From: Lysobacteraceae bacterium
Lineage (GTDB): Bacteria > Pseudomonadota > Gammaproteobacteria > Xanthomonadales > Rhodanobacteraceae
NCBI GenBank assembly: GCA_028871555.1
Contig: JAGWNA010000010.1
Span: 1-64,000, forward strand
Length of the DNA: 64,000 bases
Direction of reading: 5' to 3'
The number at the start of each line of letters is the position of its first letter. The first letter of the stretch is position 1. The translations under genes were made by a program, and so were the position numbers. The notes under the pieces were generated by a model. The model did not search any database, was not told where the DNA came from, and was given only the letters and a program-made list of their open reading frames with translations. This document shows positions 42,742-51,588 of this stretch, one piece after another.

Positions 42742-43413
42742 ATGTCCCGAGGCGAACACCACCGCATCCACGCACATGATCGTCAACAGCGCAACCGTCT
42801 GCGCGTCGCCCAGGAAGCCGCCCGCCTGATGAGCGAGCACGGGATTCGCGATTTCCATCGCGCCAAGCTCAAGGCAGCCGAACGGCTGGGCATTCTCGAT
42901 ACGCAGGCGTTGCCCCGCAATGCCGAGATCGAGCAGGCGCTGCGCGAACACCAGCACCTGTTTCTCGCCGACAGCCAACCCCGGTCGCTGCGGATTCGCC
43001 GCGAAGCCGCGATCGAGGCGATGCGCTTTCTCGCCGCATTCGAGCCGCGACTGGTCGGCGCGGTGCTCGAAGGCACCGCCGATGCGCACTCGGCGGTATG
43101 CCTGCACGTGTTCAGCGACGACCCCGACGCCGTGGAACTGTTCCTGCGCGAACAAGGCGTGCCGATCGAAACGGAAACGCGCCGGTTGCGCATCAACCGC
43201 GACGAGCAGACCGAATACCCGGTGCTGCTGTTTGCCGCCGATCAACTGCCGTTCGATCTGACCGTGCTGCCACGCAACGCCTTGCGCCAGGCCCCGCTGG
43301 ACCGGATCGACGACAGGCCGATGCGGCGCGCCACGCTGACCCAGGTGGAAACCCTGCTGGGGGAGGATCAGGAGTATGCGTTCGAGCCACCACTGACGGC
43401 GGCCTCGTACTGA
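42742..43413 (+). CDS. Conserved protein of unknown function, nucleotidyltransferase-like C-terminal half
   Basis: A soluble 223-residue protein preceded by a strong site (GAGGAAAG) that fixes the start at MSRGEHHRIHAHDRQQRN. Residues 1 to about 95 are basic and helical (RVAQEAARLMSEHGIRDFHRAKLKAAERLG), resembling a small DNA- or RNA-contacting domain. Residues about 100-205 alternate strands and acids (LVGAVLEGTADAHSAVCLHVFSDDPDAVELFLREQG; YPVLLFAADQLPFDLTVLP), recalling a nucleotidyltransferase fold. A canonical GS-x9-D-x-D motif is not clear. Close relatives are common in Xanthomonadales without a known role. It stands alone between PBP1A and gltA. Confidence 0.65.
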   Translation: MSRGEHHRIHAHDRQQRNRLRVAQEAARLMSEHGIRDFHRAKLKAAERLGILDTQALPRNAEIEQALREHQHLFLADSQPRSLRIRREAAIEAMRFLAAFEPRLVGAVLEGTADAHSAVCLHVFSDDPDAVELFLREQGVPIETETRRLRINRDEQTEYPVLLFAADQLPFDLTVLPRNALRQAPLDRIDDRPMRRATLTQVETLLGEDQEYAFEPPLTAASY

Positions 43414-43884
43414 ATGCCTGGCTCAGCCTGCCATGCCCGAACATCCTGAAACCGGACGCCCCGGGCAACGTCCTGACTCTTGATCACATCCGTATCGTCG
43501 CGACATGCCCACGTTCACGCCCGTCATCCCGGCGAGGCGCCTCTCGACAGCGGAGCTGGTCAAGCTGGCTCGTCATCCCAGCGAAAGCTGGGATCCAGCG
43601 ACTCGCTCTTCGCTCGAAGACGCCTGATACAGGGCGTGCGAGCTAAAGGCACTGGATCCCAGCTTTCGCTGGGATGACGAGCAAAAGGCGGTTTCGCCGG
43701 GATGACGGGCAGAAAGCGGTCGGCTTCCGAGCCATGGCTGTCCGGGCCATCCTGTGTGGAGCCGGCGGCCGATGGCACGCTCTCTTGCCGAATCCGATTG
43801 CAACAGATGTGACCAGGAGACCGGACAATGCCGGGGCGTCCGGCGGCGGCTTGGCGGACGCAGGCCGCCAAGCCGCCCGTGGGG
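43414..43884. other. Intergenic region with repeats, no gene seen
   Basis: The 471 bases between the unknown gene and gltA contain no ORF with convincing codon pattern on either strand. They hold the 115-bp inverted repeat described separately (43568-43682), and a third partial copy of its core (CGCCGGGATGACGGGCAG, 43695-43712). The rest has no recognisable structure. Confidence 0.6.
43568..43682. repeat. REP/MITE-like element with perfect 31-bp terminal inverted repeats
   Basis: Arms at 43568-43598 and 43652-43682 are perfect 31-bp inverted copies beginning GCTCGTCATCCCAGCGAAAGC. A 53-base centre separates them. The arms are closely related to those of the element inside hsdS at 60861-60944. 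There is no internal gene, so it could only be moved by an enzyme acting in trans. Confidence 0.85.
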
Positions 43885-45180
43885 TCAGCGCTTGCCCGCG
43901 GGCACGTAATCGCGAATGTCCGCACCCGTGTAGATCTGCCGTGGGCGGCCGATCCGCGAACCCGACGTTTCGTGCTGCTCGATCCAATGCGCGATCCAGC
44001 CGGCGGTGCGTGCGATCGCGAACATCACGGTGAACATCTCGGCCGGGATATTGAGCGCCTTGTAGATGATGCCGGAATAGAAATCGACGTTCGGATACAG
44101 CTTGCGCTCGACGAAGTAATCGTCCTTCAACGCCGCCTCTTCCAGCTTCATCGCCACTTCGAGCAGCGGGTCGTTGATGCCCAGCTCGCCCAGCACCTTG
44201 TGGGTCATCTCGCGGATGATCTTCGCGCGCGGGTCGAAGTTCTTGTACACCCGATGGCCGAAACCCATCAGGCGGAAGCTGTCGTTCTTGTCCTTGGCGC
44301 GCAGCACGGCCGATTCCACCTTGTCCGGCGTACCGATCTCCTCGAGCTGCTTGAGCACCGCTTCGTTGGCGCCGCCATGGGCCGGCCCCCACAGCGCAGT
44401 GATGCCCGCCGCGATCGAGGCATACGGGTTGGCGCCGGTCGAGCCGACCAGCCGCACCGTGGACGTGGAGGCGTTCTGCTCATGGTCGGCATGCAGGATG
44501 AACAGCAGGTCGAGCGCCTTGGTCGCGACCGGGCTCAGTTTCAGCGGCTCGCTCGGCACCTCGAACATCATGTGCAGGAAGCGGTCGACATACTCGAGGT
44601 TGTTGCGCGGATAGCGGAACGGCCAGCCGATCGAGTAGCGATAGCAGGCCGCGGCGATGGTCGGCATCTTGGCGATCAGGCGGACCGCCGACATCTTGCG
44701 GTCTTCCGGGTCGTCCACGTTCAAGTCATCGTGATAGAACGCCGACAGTGAGGCGACCGAGGCAGCCAGCATTGCCATCGGGTGTGCGTCGTAGTGGAAG
44801 CCGTGGAAAAAATTGCGATGGGCCTCGTGGATCATCGTGTGGTGCGTGATCTGATGCTCGAACTGGTCGAACTGCGGCTTGTCCGGAAGCTCGCCGTTGA
44901 GCAGCAGATAGGCCACCTCGAGAAAGCTCGAATGCTCCGCCAGCTGCTCGATCGGGTAGCCGCGGTACAACAGCACACCCGCATCGCCATCGATGTAGGT
45001 GATCGCGCTCCTGGTGCTGGCGGTGCTGCCATAACCGGGATCGTAGGTGAAGTGACCGGTGTCCCTGTACAGCGTGCCGATATCGATGCATGCCGGGCCA
45101 AGCGTGCCGCTGATCAACGGCAGTTCACTGCTGCGGTCGCTCGATGCATCCAACAGCTTGACGGTCTTGGGATCGGACAC
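43885..45180 (-). CDS. gltA: Citrate synthase (type II)
   Basis: First enzyme of the TCA cycle: oxaloacetate plus acetyl-CoA to citrate. The 431 residues match the NADH-sensitive hexameric bacterial type. The catalytic histidines and aspartate lie in [48 protein letters not shown] and the C-terminal region with [13 protein letters not shown]. The GTG at 45180 is chosen over an ATG at 45195 because AAGGAG lies 6 bases before the GTG and would fall inside the longer protein; the resulting start [12 protein letters not shown] matches the family. A GATAAT at 45319-45324 may be a -10 box. It is monocistronic, between two repeat/terminator regions. Confidence 0.96.
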   Translation of the reverse strand: MSDPKTVKLLDASSDRSSELPLISGTLGPACIDIGTLYRDTGHFTYDPGYGSTASTRSAITYIDGDAGVLLYRGYPIEQLAEHSSFLEVAYLLLNGELPDKPQFDQFEHQITHHTMIHEAHRNFFHGFHYDAHPMAMLAASVASLSAFYHDDLNVDDPEDRKMSAVRLIAKMPTIAAACYRYSIGWPFRYPRNNLEYVDRFLHMMFEVPSEPLKLSPVATKALDLLFILHADHEQNASTSTVRLVGSTGANPYASIAAGITALWGPAHGGANEAVLKQLEEIGTPDKVESAVLRAKDKNDSFRLMGFGHRVYKNFDPRAKIIREMTHKVLGELGINDPLLEVAMKLEEAALKDDYFVERKLYPNVDFYSGIIYKALNIPAEMFTVMFAIARTAGWIAHWIEQHETSGSRIGRPRQIYTGADIRDYVPAGKR

Positions 45181-45385
45181 GGGAATCTCCTTCATTTTGA
45201 TTGGTCGCCGCCTGGAGCCACCGCGATGGACGCGTCGGCCGGCGAGGGGAATGCTTGGCGAAGTACGCCGGGGATAAGCATGCTTTGCCTCGGACACCCG
45301 AGGTGTCTGGCGTCGCTGATTATCGCATAAGGCCAGGCCGACATTCGCTCGCGTACATTCGACGGACACGACCGGATCGCGCGCA

Positions 45386-45424
45386 CCGAAAAACACGGGG
45401 CAGGCTTGCGCCTGCCCCGTGTTT
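45386..45424 (-). terminator. Rho-independent terminator after rpmE2
   Basis: A perfect 15-bp stem (AAACACGGGGCAGGC at 45391-45405 and its complement at 45410-45424) with a 4-base loop. On the minus strand it is followed by a T-run (TTTTT counting the stem end) ahead of CGG. It lies 48 bases after the rpmE2 stop and upstream of gltA, so it insulates gltA from rpmE2. Confidence 0.85.
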
Positions 45425-45471
45425 CGCATCGAATCGGCCCGCCAGCGAAGGGATGGCGGCCGCGGCGTCGC

Positions 45472-45726
45472 TTATTCCTTGACCGAGCCGGCGTAGCGAC
45501 GACGGAACTTGTCGACGCGGCCGCCGATGTCCAGCGACTTCTGCTTGCCGGTATAGAACGGGTGCGAATGGCTGGAGATGTCCACCTTGATCAGCGGGTA
45601 CTCATTGCCGTCTTCCCACTTGATGGTCTCCTTGCTGGACATGGTCGACTTGGTCAGAAACGAAAAGTCGGACGACAGGTCCTGGAACACCACCGGGTTG
45701 TAGGTCGGATGGATATCGGGCTTCAT
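45472..45726 (-). CDS. rpmE2: Ribosomal protein L31, type B
   Basis: Large-subunit ribosomal protein of 84 residues. [28 protein letters not shown] and the [33 protein letters not shown] signature are clear. It has no cysteines, so it is the zinc-free form; many bacteria use it under zinc limitation under Zur control, but in Xanthomonadales it is often the only L31. No Zur box was recognised in the 115 bases upstream. The start at 45726 gives the standard N-terminus. It ends at a strong terminator. Confidence 0.96.
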   Translation of the reverse strand: MKPDIHPTYNPVVFQDLSSDFSFLTKSTMSSKETIKWEDGNEYPLIKVDISSHSHPFYTGKQKSLDIGGRVDKFRRRYAGSVKE

Positions 45727-45841
45727 GATGGCGTGCTCTAAAGCGTTGGCAGTAAAGAGCGGCATTGTAGCGGCCGATCAGCCGGCACTGCAAGTACGTC
45801 TGCCTGCCGAGAGCCGGCGTTCGGGGCGGCCGGCAAGCCGG

Positions 45842-46777
45842 TCAGTCCGTCGCACCGAGTGCGCGCCTCGCCATGGCGGCAAACCGGGACTGGTCCACCT
45901 CCAGCACGAGATTGGCCCTGGCCGGATGGCCCAGTCTCCCGGCCCAGTCGATCACGGTGGCGCCGCGGGTGAGGCGGCCATCCAGTTCCACCGCGATCGC
46001 ACGCGCCTGGCTGCGGGTGACGATCGACGGATCGATGGCTACCGCCATTGCCAGCGCATCGGCCGCGATCACCCCGCGACGCGCATGCGCGTGATTGAAC
46101 GCGCGTGCCGTGCCGGCGATTCGTCCGTAGAAATCCGCGCGCCGATCGCCGGCCTGCAGCCATCGGTCGAACTGCGCCTCGTCGAAGGCGTGCCGCAGCG
46201 TCACCTCCCAGTCGACCAGGTCGAACTGCGGGAATGCCTCGAACACCACGTGCGCCGCTTCCGGATCGAAACCCACATTGAACTCGGCCGGCACCCTGCC
46301 GGTATTGCCCAGACCGCTGACCGCGCCCCCCATCACCACCAGTCGGGCAACCCGCTCGGGCAGGGCCGGGTCGATCCGCAAGGCGAGCGCCAGATTGGTC
46401 AACGGCGCCAGCGCCACCAGGGTCAACTCGCCCGGGCGCTCGCGGGTCAGCCGCAGCAGGGCCAGCGCGGCCGGCTCCGCCGACAGTTCCGCCACCGGCT
46501 CGGGCAGACCGATATCGCCGAAGCCATCGTGCCCGTGCACGAAGGCGGCGTCCTCGTCCGCCGTGCGCACCAGGGGCGTGGCGCAACCGGCGAACACCGG
46601 CGTGGCGGCATCAAGCAGATCCACCAGGGTGCGCGCATTGCGTACCGTATGGCCCAGCCCCACATTCCCGGCGGCGATGCTCAAGCCCGCGACATCGGCA
46701 TGGGCATGGGCCATCAGGATCGCCAGCGCGTCGTCCACGCCCGGGTCGGTATCGATCAGCAGTTGCGGTCTGGTCAT
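45842..46777 (-). CDS. Inosine-uridine-preferring nucleoside hydrolase family protein
   Basis: Calcium-dependent N-ribohydrolase family enzyme of 311 residues that cleaves ribonucleosides to base and ribose. The signature DTDPGVDDALAI (residues 9-20) supplies the calcium-binding aspartates. LVALAPLTNLALAL, LVVMGGAVSGLGN and the late aspartate in IAADALAMAVAI complete the site; the conserved histidine region EFNVGFDPEAAHVVF is present. The protein is soluble and stands alone, divergent from no gene, with recG downstream on the same strand. Substrate preference is not predictable. Confidence 0.92.
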   Translation of the reverse strand: MTRPQLLIDTDPGVDDALAILMAHAHADVAGLSIAAGNVGLGHTVRNARTLVDLLDAATPVFAGCATPLVRTADEDAAFVHGHDGFGDIGLPEPVAELSAEPAALALLRLTRERPGELTLVALAPLTNLALALRIDPALPERVARLVVMGGAVSGLGNTGRVPAEFNVGFDPEAAHVVFEAFPQFDLVDWEVTLRHAFDEAQFDRWLQAGDRRADFYGRIAGTARAFNHAHARRGVIAADALAMAVAIDPSIVTRSQARAIAVELDGRLTRGATVIDWAGRLGHPARANLVLEVDQSRFAAMARRALGATD

Positions 46778-46889
46778 GGGGCGGCGACTGGCGAGGAATG
46801 CCGGCTAGCTTAGACGGAAAGCGGGAGCAGACAACGGGAAACCGGAGCGGAAGAAAAATCGGCGCAGCCCGCCGTGCCCCGCTCCCGCC

Positions 46890-49004
46890 TCACGCCTGCA
46901 CATAGCGCGCGGCACCGCCGATCCAGCGTTCGATCAGCCGTTCGGCCTGCCGCGGATGGTCGGCCAGCATGCGCTCGCCCACCTGCTGCACCGCCGGCAG
47001 CAGATGCGCGTCGCGGGCCAGGTCGGCAATGCGGAAACTGAGCTGGCCAGTCTGGCGGGTACCAAGCACTTCGCCCGGGCCGCGCAGCAGCAGATCCTTC
47101 TCGGCGATGCAGAAGCCGTCGCTGGTCTGGCGCATTACCTGCAGCCGTTCGCGCGCCAGCTGGCCCAGCGGCGGCTGATACAGCAGCACGCAGTTGGAGG
47201 CGGCTGCACCGCGACCGACGCGGCCGCGCAGCTGATGCAGCTGGGCCAGCCCGAGCCGTTCGCTGTTCTCGATCACCATCAGGCTTGCCCTGGGCACGTC
47301 CACGCCGACCTCGATCACCGTGGTCGCCACCAGTACCGACAGCTCGCCCGCCTTGAACGCATCCATCACCGCCTGTTTCTCCTTCGGCTTCATGCGGCCA
47401 TGGATCAGGCCGATCCTGAATCCGCTCAGCGCGGCGGACAATTCGGCGAACGCCACCTCGGCCGCCTGCGCGCGCAGCAGCTCGGATTCCTCGATCAGCG
47501 TGCACACCCAATATGCCTGCCGGCCTTCGCCGCATGCGGCGTGGATGCGCTCGATCACCTCGGCCCGGCGCGCATTGGAAATCGCGATGGTCTGCACCGG
47601 CGTGCGGCCGGGCGGCAGCTCGTCGATCGAGGAAATGTCCAGATCGGCATACGCGCTCATCGCCAGCGTGCGCGGGATCGGCGTGGCGGTGAGCACCAAT
47701 TGATGCGGAACCTGTTCGCCTGCCTGGCCCTTGTCGCGCAAGGCGAGCCGTTGCTGTACGCCGAAGCGGTGCTGCTCATCGACGATCACCAGCCCGAGCC
47801 GCGCAAACACCACTCCTTCCTGCATCAACGCGTGCGTACCGATCACCACCGGCGCCGCTTGCGCCACCCGCTGCAATGCCAGCTTGCGCGCCTTGCCGGT
47901 GACCTTGCCGGCCAGCCATTCCACTTCGATGCCGAGCGGCTGCAGCCAATGCCGGAAATTGTGCCGATGCTGTTCGGCCAGCAGTTCGGTCGGCGCCATC
48001 AGGGCAACCTGGTATCCCGCCCCCACCGCAGCCAGCGCGGCCAGCGCGGCCACCACCGTCTTGCCCGAACCGACATCGCCCTGCACCAGCCGCAGCATCG
48101 GCCGCGACTGCGCCAGATCCCGGGCGACTTCCGCGCCGACACGCCGCTGCGCCGCGGTCAGCTCGAACGGCAGAGCGGCGAGCAGCCGCTGGCACAAGCC
48201 GTTGTCCTGCGCCAGCCGCGGCGCCCGCCGGCGGCGCACGGCGGCACGCAGGCGTTTCAGGCTCAGATGCCGGGCCAGCAACTCCTCGAACGCCAGGCGC
48301 TGCTGCGCCGGGTGACGGCCGAGCATGAGCTGGCCCAGATCCGCATCCGCCGGCGGCCGATGCACGTACAGCAGCGCGTCACGCAACGAGGCCAGACCAT
48401 GCCCGCTGCATAGCCCGGGCGGTATCAGCTCCAGCGTGGCCGCCGGCGGCAGCAACGCCAGGGCCTTGCCGATCACGCCGGCCAGCCGCTTCTGTCCCAG
48501 CCCCTCGGTGCTCGGATAGACCGGGCTGAGCAACTCGTCGACGCTGACCGCATCACCCTCGCCGAGGCGCTGATAGTGCGGATGCACCATTTCCAGTCCG
48601 TGCGCGCCATGCCGCACTTCGCCGTAGCACAGCAGGCGGGTTCCCGGCTGCAGCTGCTCGGACTGCGCCCGATTGAAATGGAAGAAGCGCAACAGCAGGG
48701 TCTGCCGGCTGTCGTCGCCGATCGCCACCTTCAGCTGCGGCCGATAACGAAAGCCCCGTTCGACCGCTTCGACCAGCCCCACGACCTGCGCCCGCTCGCC
48801 GACACGCAGATCGGCGATGGCGCTGACCCGGGTCTTGTCCTCGTAGCGCAGCGGCAGGTGAAACCACAGATCCTGCACCCGCTCCAGCCCGAGCCGGGCC
48901 AGTGCCGCGACCAGCGCCGGACCGACGCCCGGCAGCACGCCGACCGGGTCGATGCCCGGGTCGGGCGCAGTGGCAGTGGCGGAACCGGCGGTGCGGGCAA
49001 TCAT
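46890..49004 (-). CDS. recG: ATP-dependent DNA helicase RecG
   Basis: Branch-migration helicase of 704 residues that regresses stalled forks and processes Holliday junctions. The N-terminal wedge/OB region (PGVGPALVAALARLGLERVQDLWFHLPLRYED; RFRYRPQLKVAIGDD) is followed by Walker A in LVQGDVGSGKTVVAALA, DEQH box in VIVDEQHRFGVQQR, LTATPIPRTLA, and helicase C motifs (LIHGRMKPKEKQAVMDAF; IENSERLGLAQLHQLRGRVGRG). The ATG at 49004 gives a normal start, though no Shine-Dalgarno is obvious. The 5' region is formed by the 167-bp inverted-repeat element that ends 5 bases upstream. Confidence 0.96.
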   Translation of the reverse strand: MIARTAGSATATAPDPGIDPVGVLPGVGPALVAALARLGLERVQDLWFHLPLRYEDKTRVSAIADLRVGERAQVVGLVEAVERGFRYRPQLKVAIGDDSRQTLLLRFFHFNRAQSEQLQPGTRLLCYGEVRHGAHGLEMVHPHYQRLGEGDAVSVDELLSPVYPSTEGLGQKRLAGVIGKALALLPPAATLELIPPGLCSGHGLASLRDALLYVHRPPADADLGQLMLGRHPAQQRLAFEELLARHLSLKRLRAAVRRRRAPRLAQDNGLCQRLLAALPFELTAAQRRVGAEVARDLAQSRPMLRLVQGDVGSGKTVVAALAALAAVGAGYQVALMAPTELLAEQHRHNFRHWLQPLGIEVEWLAGKVTGKARKLALQRVAQAAPVVIGTHALMQEGVVFARLGLVIVDEQHRFGVQQRLALRDKGQAGEQVPHQLVLTATPIPRTLAMSAYADLDISSIDELPPGRTPVQTIAISNARRAEVIERIHAACGEGRQAYWVCTLIEESELLRAQAAEVAFAELSAALSGFRIGLIHGRMKPKEKQAVMDAFKAGELSVLVATTVIEVGVDVPRASLMVIENSERLGLAQLHQLRGRVGRGAAASNCVLLYQPPLGQLARERLQVMRQTSDGFCIAEKDLLLRGPGEVLGTRQTGQLSFRIADLARDAHLLPAVQQVGERMLADHPRQAERLIERWIGGAARYVQA

Positions 49005-49009
49005 GGCGA

Positions 49010-49176
49010 CTAGGAGCCTGTCGGACTTTGGTGGTCGAGGCGAGAATTCGGCTGTGCGCGGACAGATTTTCGACGGTTCGCCGGCCCATAGTGGTGCTAT
49101 GGGCCAAGAAGCGGCGGATAGTGGACCGCACAGACGGATTCGCAGCCCGGCCGACCAAAGTCCGACAGGCTCCTAG
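49010..49176. repeat. 167-bp element with perfect 23-bp terminal inverted repeats
   Basis: Arms 49010-49032 and 49154-49176 are perfect inverted copies beginning CTAGGAGCCTGTCGGACTTT. A second hairpin inside (GGCCCATAG at 49083-49091, CTATGGGCC at 49097-49105) gives a nested fold. There is no ORF. It occupies most of the recG-ridA gap and abuts the recG start codon. Fragments of the arm motif occur at 15921-15936 and 50677-50690. Confidence 0.8.
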
Positions 49177-49248
49177 CCTAACCGAGCGCTGCCGGCAGCC
49201 GTAAGCCGGATGCCGACCGGCGCCGTCGGCGCCCGCCGCGGGCGGGGA

Positions 49249-49632
49249 TCAGTCCAGCACCATCACGGCATCGATTTCGACCGGCGCCGCCTTCGGCAGG
49301 GCGGCGACCTGGATGGTCGATCGCGCCGGATACGGCGGCTGGAAATACTCGGCCATGACGGCATTGACCGTGGCGAAATTCGCCAGATCGGTCACGTAGA
49401 TGCCGATGCGCACGATCTGCGCCAGCGAACCGCCAGCAGCCCTGGCCACCGCATCGAGATTGTCGAACACCTGCCGCGTCTGCGCGCCGATGTCGCCATC
49501 GACCAGTGCCGCCGTAGCCGGATCGAGCGGGATCTGGCCCGAGAAATACACGGTCCGGCCGGCACGCACGGCCTGCGAATACGGGCCGATCGCGGCCGGC
49601 GCCAGTTCGGTGGCGATGATGCTGCGGGACAT
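49249..49632 (-). CDS. ridA: RidA-family enamine/imine deaminase
   Basis: A 127-residue trimeric RidA protein that hydrolyses reactive 2-aminoacrylate and related imines, protecting PLP enzymes. Visible are [55 protein letters not shown], the active-site arginine in [16 protein letters not shown], and the family end [10 protein letters not shown]. The start at 49632 is the usual [18 protein letters not shown]. Its open frame extends upstream only as shadow. In many genomes the gene sits near recG or spoT; here recG is the upstream gene on the same strand. Confidence 0.95.
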   Translation of the reverse strand: MSRSIIATELAPAAIGPYSQAVRAGRTVYFSGQIPLDPATAALVDGDIGAQTRQVFDNLDAVARAAGGSLAQIVRIGIYVTDLANFATVNAVMAEYFQPPYPARSTIQVAALPKAAPVEIDAVMVLD

Positions 49633-49947
49633 GGCGAACCTCGCGAAGTCAGAGCGCCAGTGTAGGAGCGCACCCTGTGCGCGAAAAGCCCCTGTCGCCG
49701 CGTGATGTTTGCACCGGGCACCCACCCGCAGGACGAGCCACGGCGATCGGCCGGAAATTCTGCCGATGCGGGCAACCGCCCGCGTTGCGGGCCGGACCGC
49801 CGCATGTCGACGTCGATGCTCTCGCGAGTCCCCCAAGAGAAGGCTTCGGCCATCGTCGCAAAAGGACGGATACGGCAAATGGTGCAGAATGCAGCGGAGC
49901 CATGGCGCGCTCGGAGCCTGCCAGTTCCCATGACCACGGAGCCTTGC
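49633..49947. other. Intergenic region with a REP half-copy
   Basis: The 315 bases between the divergent ridA and EcsC-like genes contain a single REP-like unit (TAGGAGCGCACCCTGTGCGCG, 49663-49683, with a 5-bp hairpin GCGCA/TGCGC). No ORF has good codon character on either strand. Promoters for both genes should lie here, but no clear -35/-10 pair was recognised. Confidence 0.5.
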
Positions 49948-50667
49948 ATGACCCAGCGCAGCGAGCATGTTCCCGCCATCATCCAGCCGCTCGAACATCG
50001 CCGGATCGCCCAGGCGATCGTCGATTTCGTCAGCCGGATCCCGGACAGCAGGATCGACAGCAACCGGGACCCGGCCACCGAGGCACGCCGACTGGCCAAT
50101 CGTGCCGCGCAGCACGCCGCCCTCACCGCCGGGTCGCTGGCGCTGCCGCCGGGGCCACTGGGCTGGCTGACTCTGCTGCCGGAATTGATCGCGATCTGGA
50201 AGATCCAGGCGCAGCTGGTCAGCGACATCGCCGCCGCCTACGGTCGCCACGCGACCCTGGAGCGCGAGCAGATGCTGTGGTGCCTGTTCCGGCATACCGC
50301 GGCGCAGGCATTCCGCGATCTGGCCGTACAGGTGGGCGACCGGCTGGTGTTTCGACGCATGACGCATGGCGCCGCGCAGCGGATCGCCGGACAGGTCGGC
50401 GCCAGGCTCTCCCGGCGCACGCTCAGCGAAGGTCTCTCGCGCTGGCTGCCGCTGATCGGCGCGCTGGGTGTCGGCGCCTACGCGTATTACGACACCGGGC
50501 AGGTTGCCGGCACGGCGATCGCCTTGTTCAGCGGCGAGGCGACGTTCGAACAAGGCACGCCCGCCGATACGCCGACCGACGCGCCGCCACCCACCGGCGA
50601 TCCCCCGCCGGAGCCGCTCGCGAGGCCCCCGGCGACCGGCCGCGAACCCTGCCCGCCGGCGCGGTGA
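49948..50667 (+). CDS. EcsC-like protein of unknown function
   Basis: A 239-residue protein. The ATG at 49948 is preceded by CGGAG at good spacing; another in-frame ATG lies at 49930. The central part has an Ala/Gly/Leu-rich membrane-associated stretch ([44 protein letters not shown]) that resembles EcsC and related 'ABC-transporter-associated' proteins, and a second hydrophobic segment ([30 protein letters not shown]). The last 40 residues are Pro/Thr/Asp-rich. The match to EcsC is by pattern only. It precedes folM by 106 bases on the same strand, with a fragment of the recG-type repeat in between. Confidence 0.5.
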   Translation: MTQRSEHVPAIIQPLEHRRIAQAIVDFVSRIPDSRIDSNRDPATEARRLANRAAQHAALTAGSLALPPGPLGWLTLLPELIAIWKIQAQLVSDIAAAYGRHATLEREQMLWCLFRHTAAQAFRDLAVQVGDRLVFRRMTHGAAQRIAGQVGARLSRRTLSEGLSRWLPLIGALGVGAYAYYDTGQVAGTAIALFSGEATFEQGTPADTPTDAPPPTGDPPPEPLARPPATGREPCPPAR

Positions 50668-50773
50668 CCCGTGCCGGCAGCCTGTCGGACTCTTGCCCGG
50701 CCGGGCCGCCAGGGCGTGACGCATCGTCCGCATTGCGGCAAGCTGTCCCCTGGAATGCCGCCGGAGCCGACGC

Positions 50774-51520
50774 ATGAAGCCACGCCATGATCGACCCGTC
50801 GCGCTGGTCACCGGCGCCGGCCGGCGGGTCGGTGCGGTCATCGCGCGCAGCCTGCATGTGGCCGGCTACGACCTGGCGCTGCATTACCGTCGTTCCGCGG
50901 ACGATGCCCGCGCACTGGCGCACGAGCTGGAGCGCCGCCGCCGCGGCAGCACCTTGCTGCTGCAGGCCGAACTGGCCGAATTGTCCGCCTTGCCCGGCAT
51001 GATCGAGCAGTTGCTGGCGCATTACGGACGACTCGATGCGCTGATCAACAACGCCTCGTCGTTCCATGCCACGCCGCTGGGCACGGCAACGCCGGCGCAA
51101 TGGGACGAGCTGTTCGCTTCCAATGCACAGGCACCGTTCTTCCTCAGCCAGGCGGCGATCCCGGCGCTGCGCGAAGCGCATGGCGGCATCGTCAACCTGC
51201 TGGATATCTATGCCGAACGCCCGCTGGCGGAACACCCGCTGTACTGCATGGCCAAGGCCGCGCTGAGCGCGATGACCCGCTCGCTGGCACTGGACCTGGC
51301 GCCCACCGTGCGCGTCAACGGCGTCGCCCCGGGCGCGGTGCTGTGGCCCGGCGACGGCAAGGCCTGCGCCGACCAGCAGGCAATGCTGGCACGCACGCCG
51401 CTCAGGCGCGCCGGCACGCCCGAAGACGTCGCCGCCGCGGTGCTGTGGCTGTTGCGCGACGCGCCGTTCGTCACCGGCCAGATCATCCGCGTCGACGGCG
51501 GGCGCACGCTGGCGGTGTGA
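50774..51520 (+). CDS. folM: Pteridine reductase-like SDR (FolM type)
   Basis: NADPH-dependent short-chain reductase of 248 residues that reduces dihydrobiopterin/dihydromonapterin-type pterins. The nucleotide motif [16 protein letters not shown] (with Arg in place of the usual Gly-X-Gly pattern) marks pteridine reductases rather than other SDRs. [17 protein letters not shown], the catalytic [17 protein letters not shown] (Tyr-x3-Lys) and [10 protein letters not shown] follow. It converges on folK and folB, forming a folate/pterin cluster, which supports the role. FolM-like enzymes can also provide a backup dihydrofolate reductase activity. Confidence 0.85.
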   Translation: MKPRHDRPVALVTGAGRRVGAVIARSLHVAGYDLALHYRRSADDARALAHELERRRRGSTLLLQAELAELSALPGMIEQLLAHYGRLDALINNASSFHATPLGTATPAQWDELFASNAQAPFFLSQAAIPALREAHGGIVNLLDIYAERPLAEHPLYCMAKAALSAMTRSLALDLAPTVRVNGVAPGAVLWPGDGKACADQQAMLARTPLRRAGTPEDVAAAVLWLLRDAPFVTGQIIRVDGGRTLAV

Positions 51521-51532
51521 CGATTGGAAATG

Positions 51533-51588
51533 GCAGGAGCGCGCTTGCTTTTGAGGCAAAGAGCTTTCGCGCGCAAGCGCGCTCCTAC
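51533..51588. repeat. REP-type inverted repeat at the folM-folK junction
   Basis: Arms AGGAGCGCGCTTGC (51535-51548) and its exact complement (51573-51586) are separated by 24 bases. It belongs to the same family as 19246-19315. The right arm overlaps the folK stop codon (CTA at 51585-51587, TAG on the minus strand), so it lies between convergent genes and may end both transcripts. Confidence 0.8.

Noticed and set aside
46956-48413. Plus-strand ORF of 485 codons opposite recG
   Set aside because: It is antisense to clear RecG helicase motifs and has no ribosome binding site or domain of its own.
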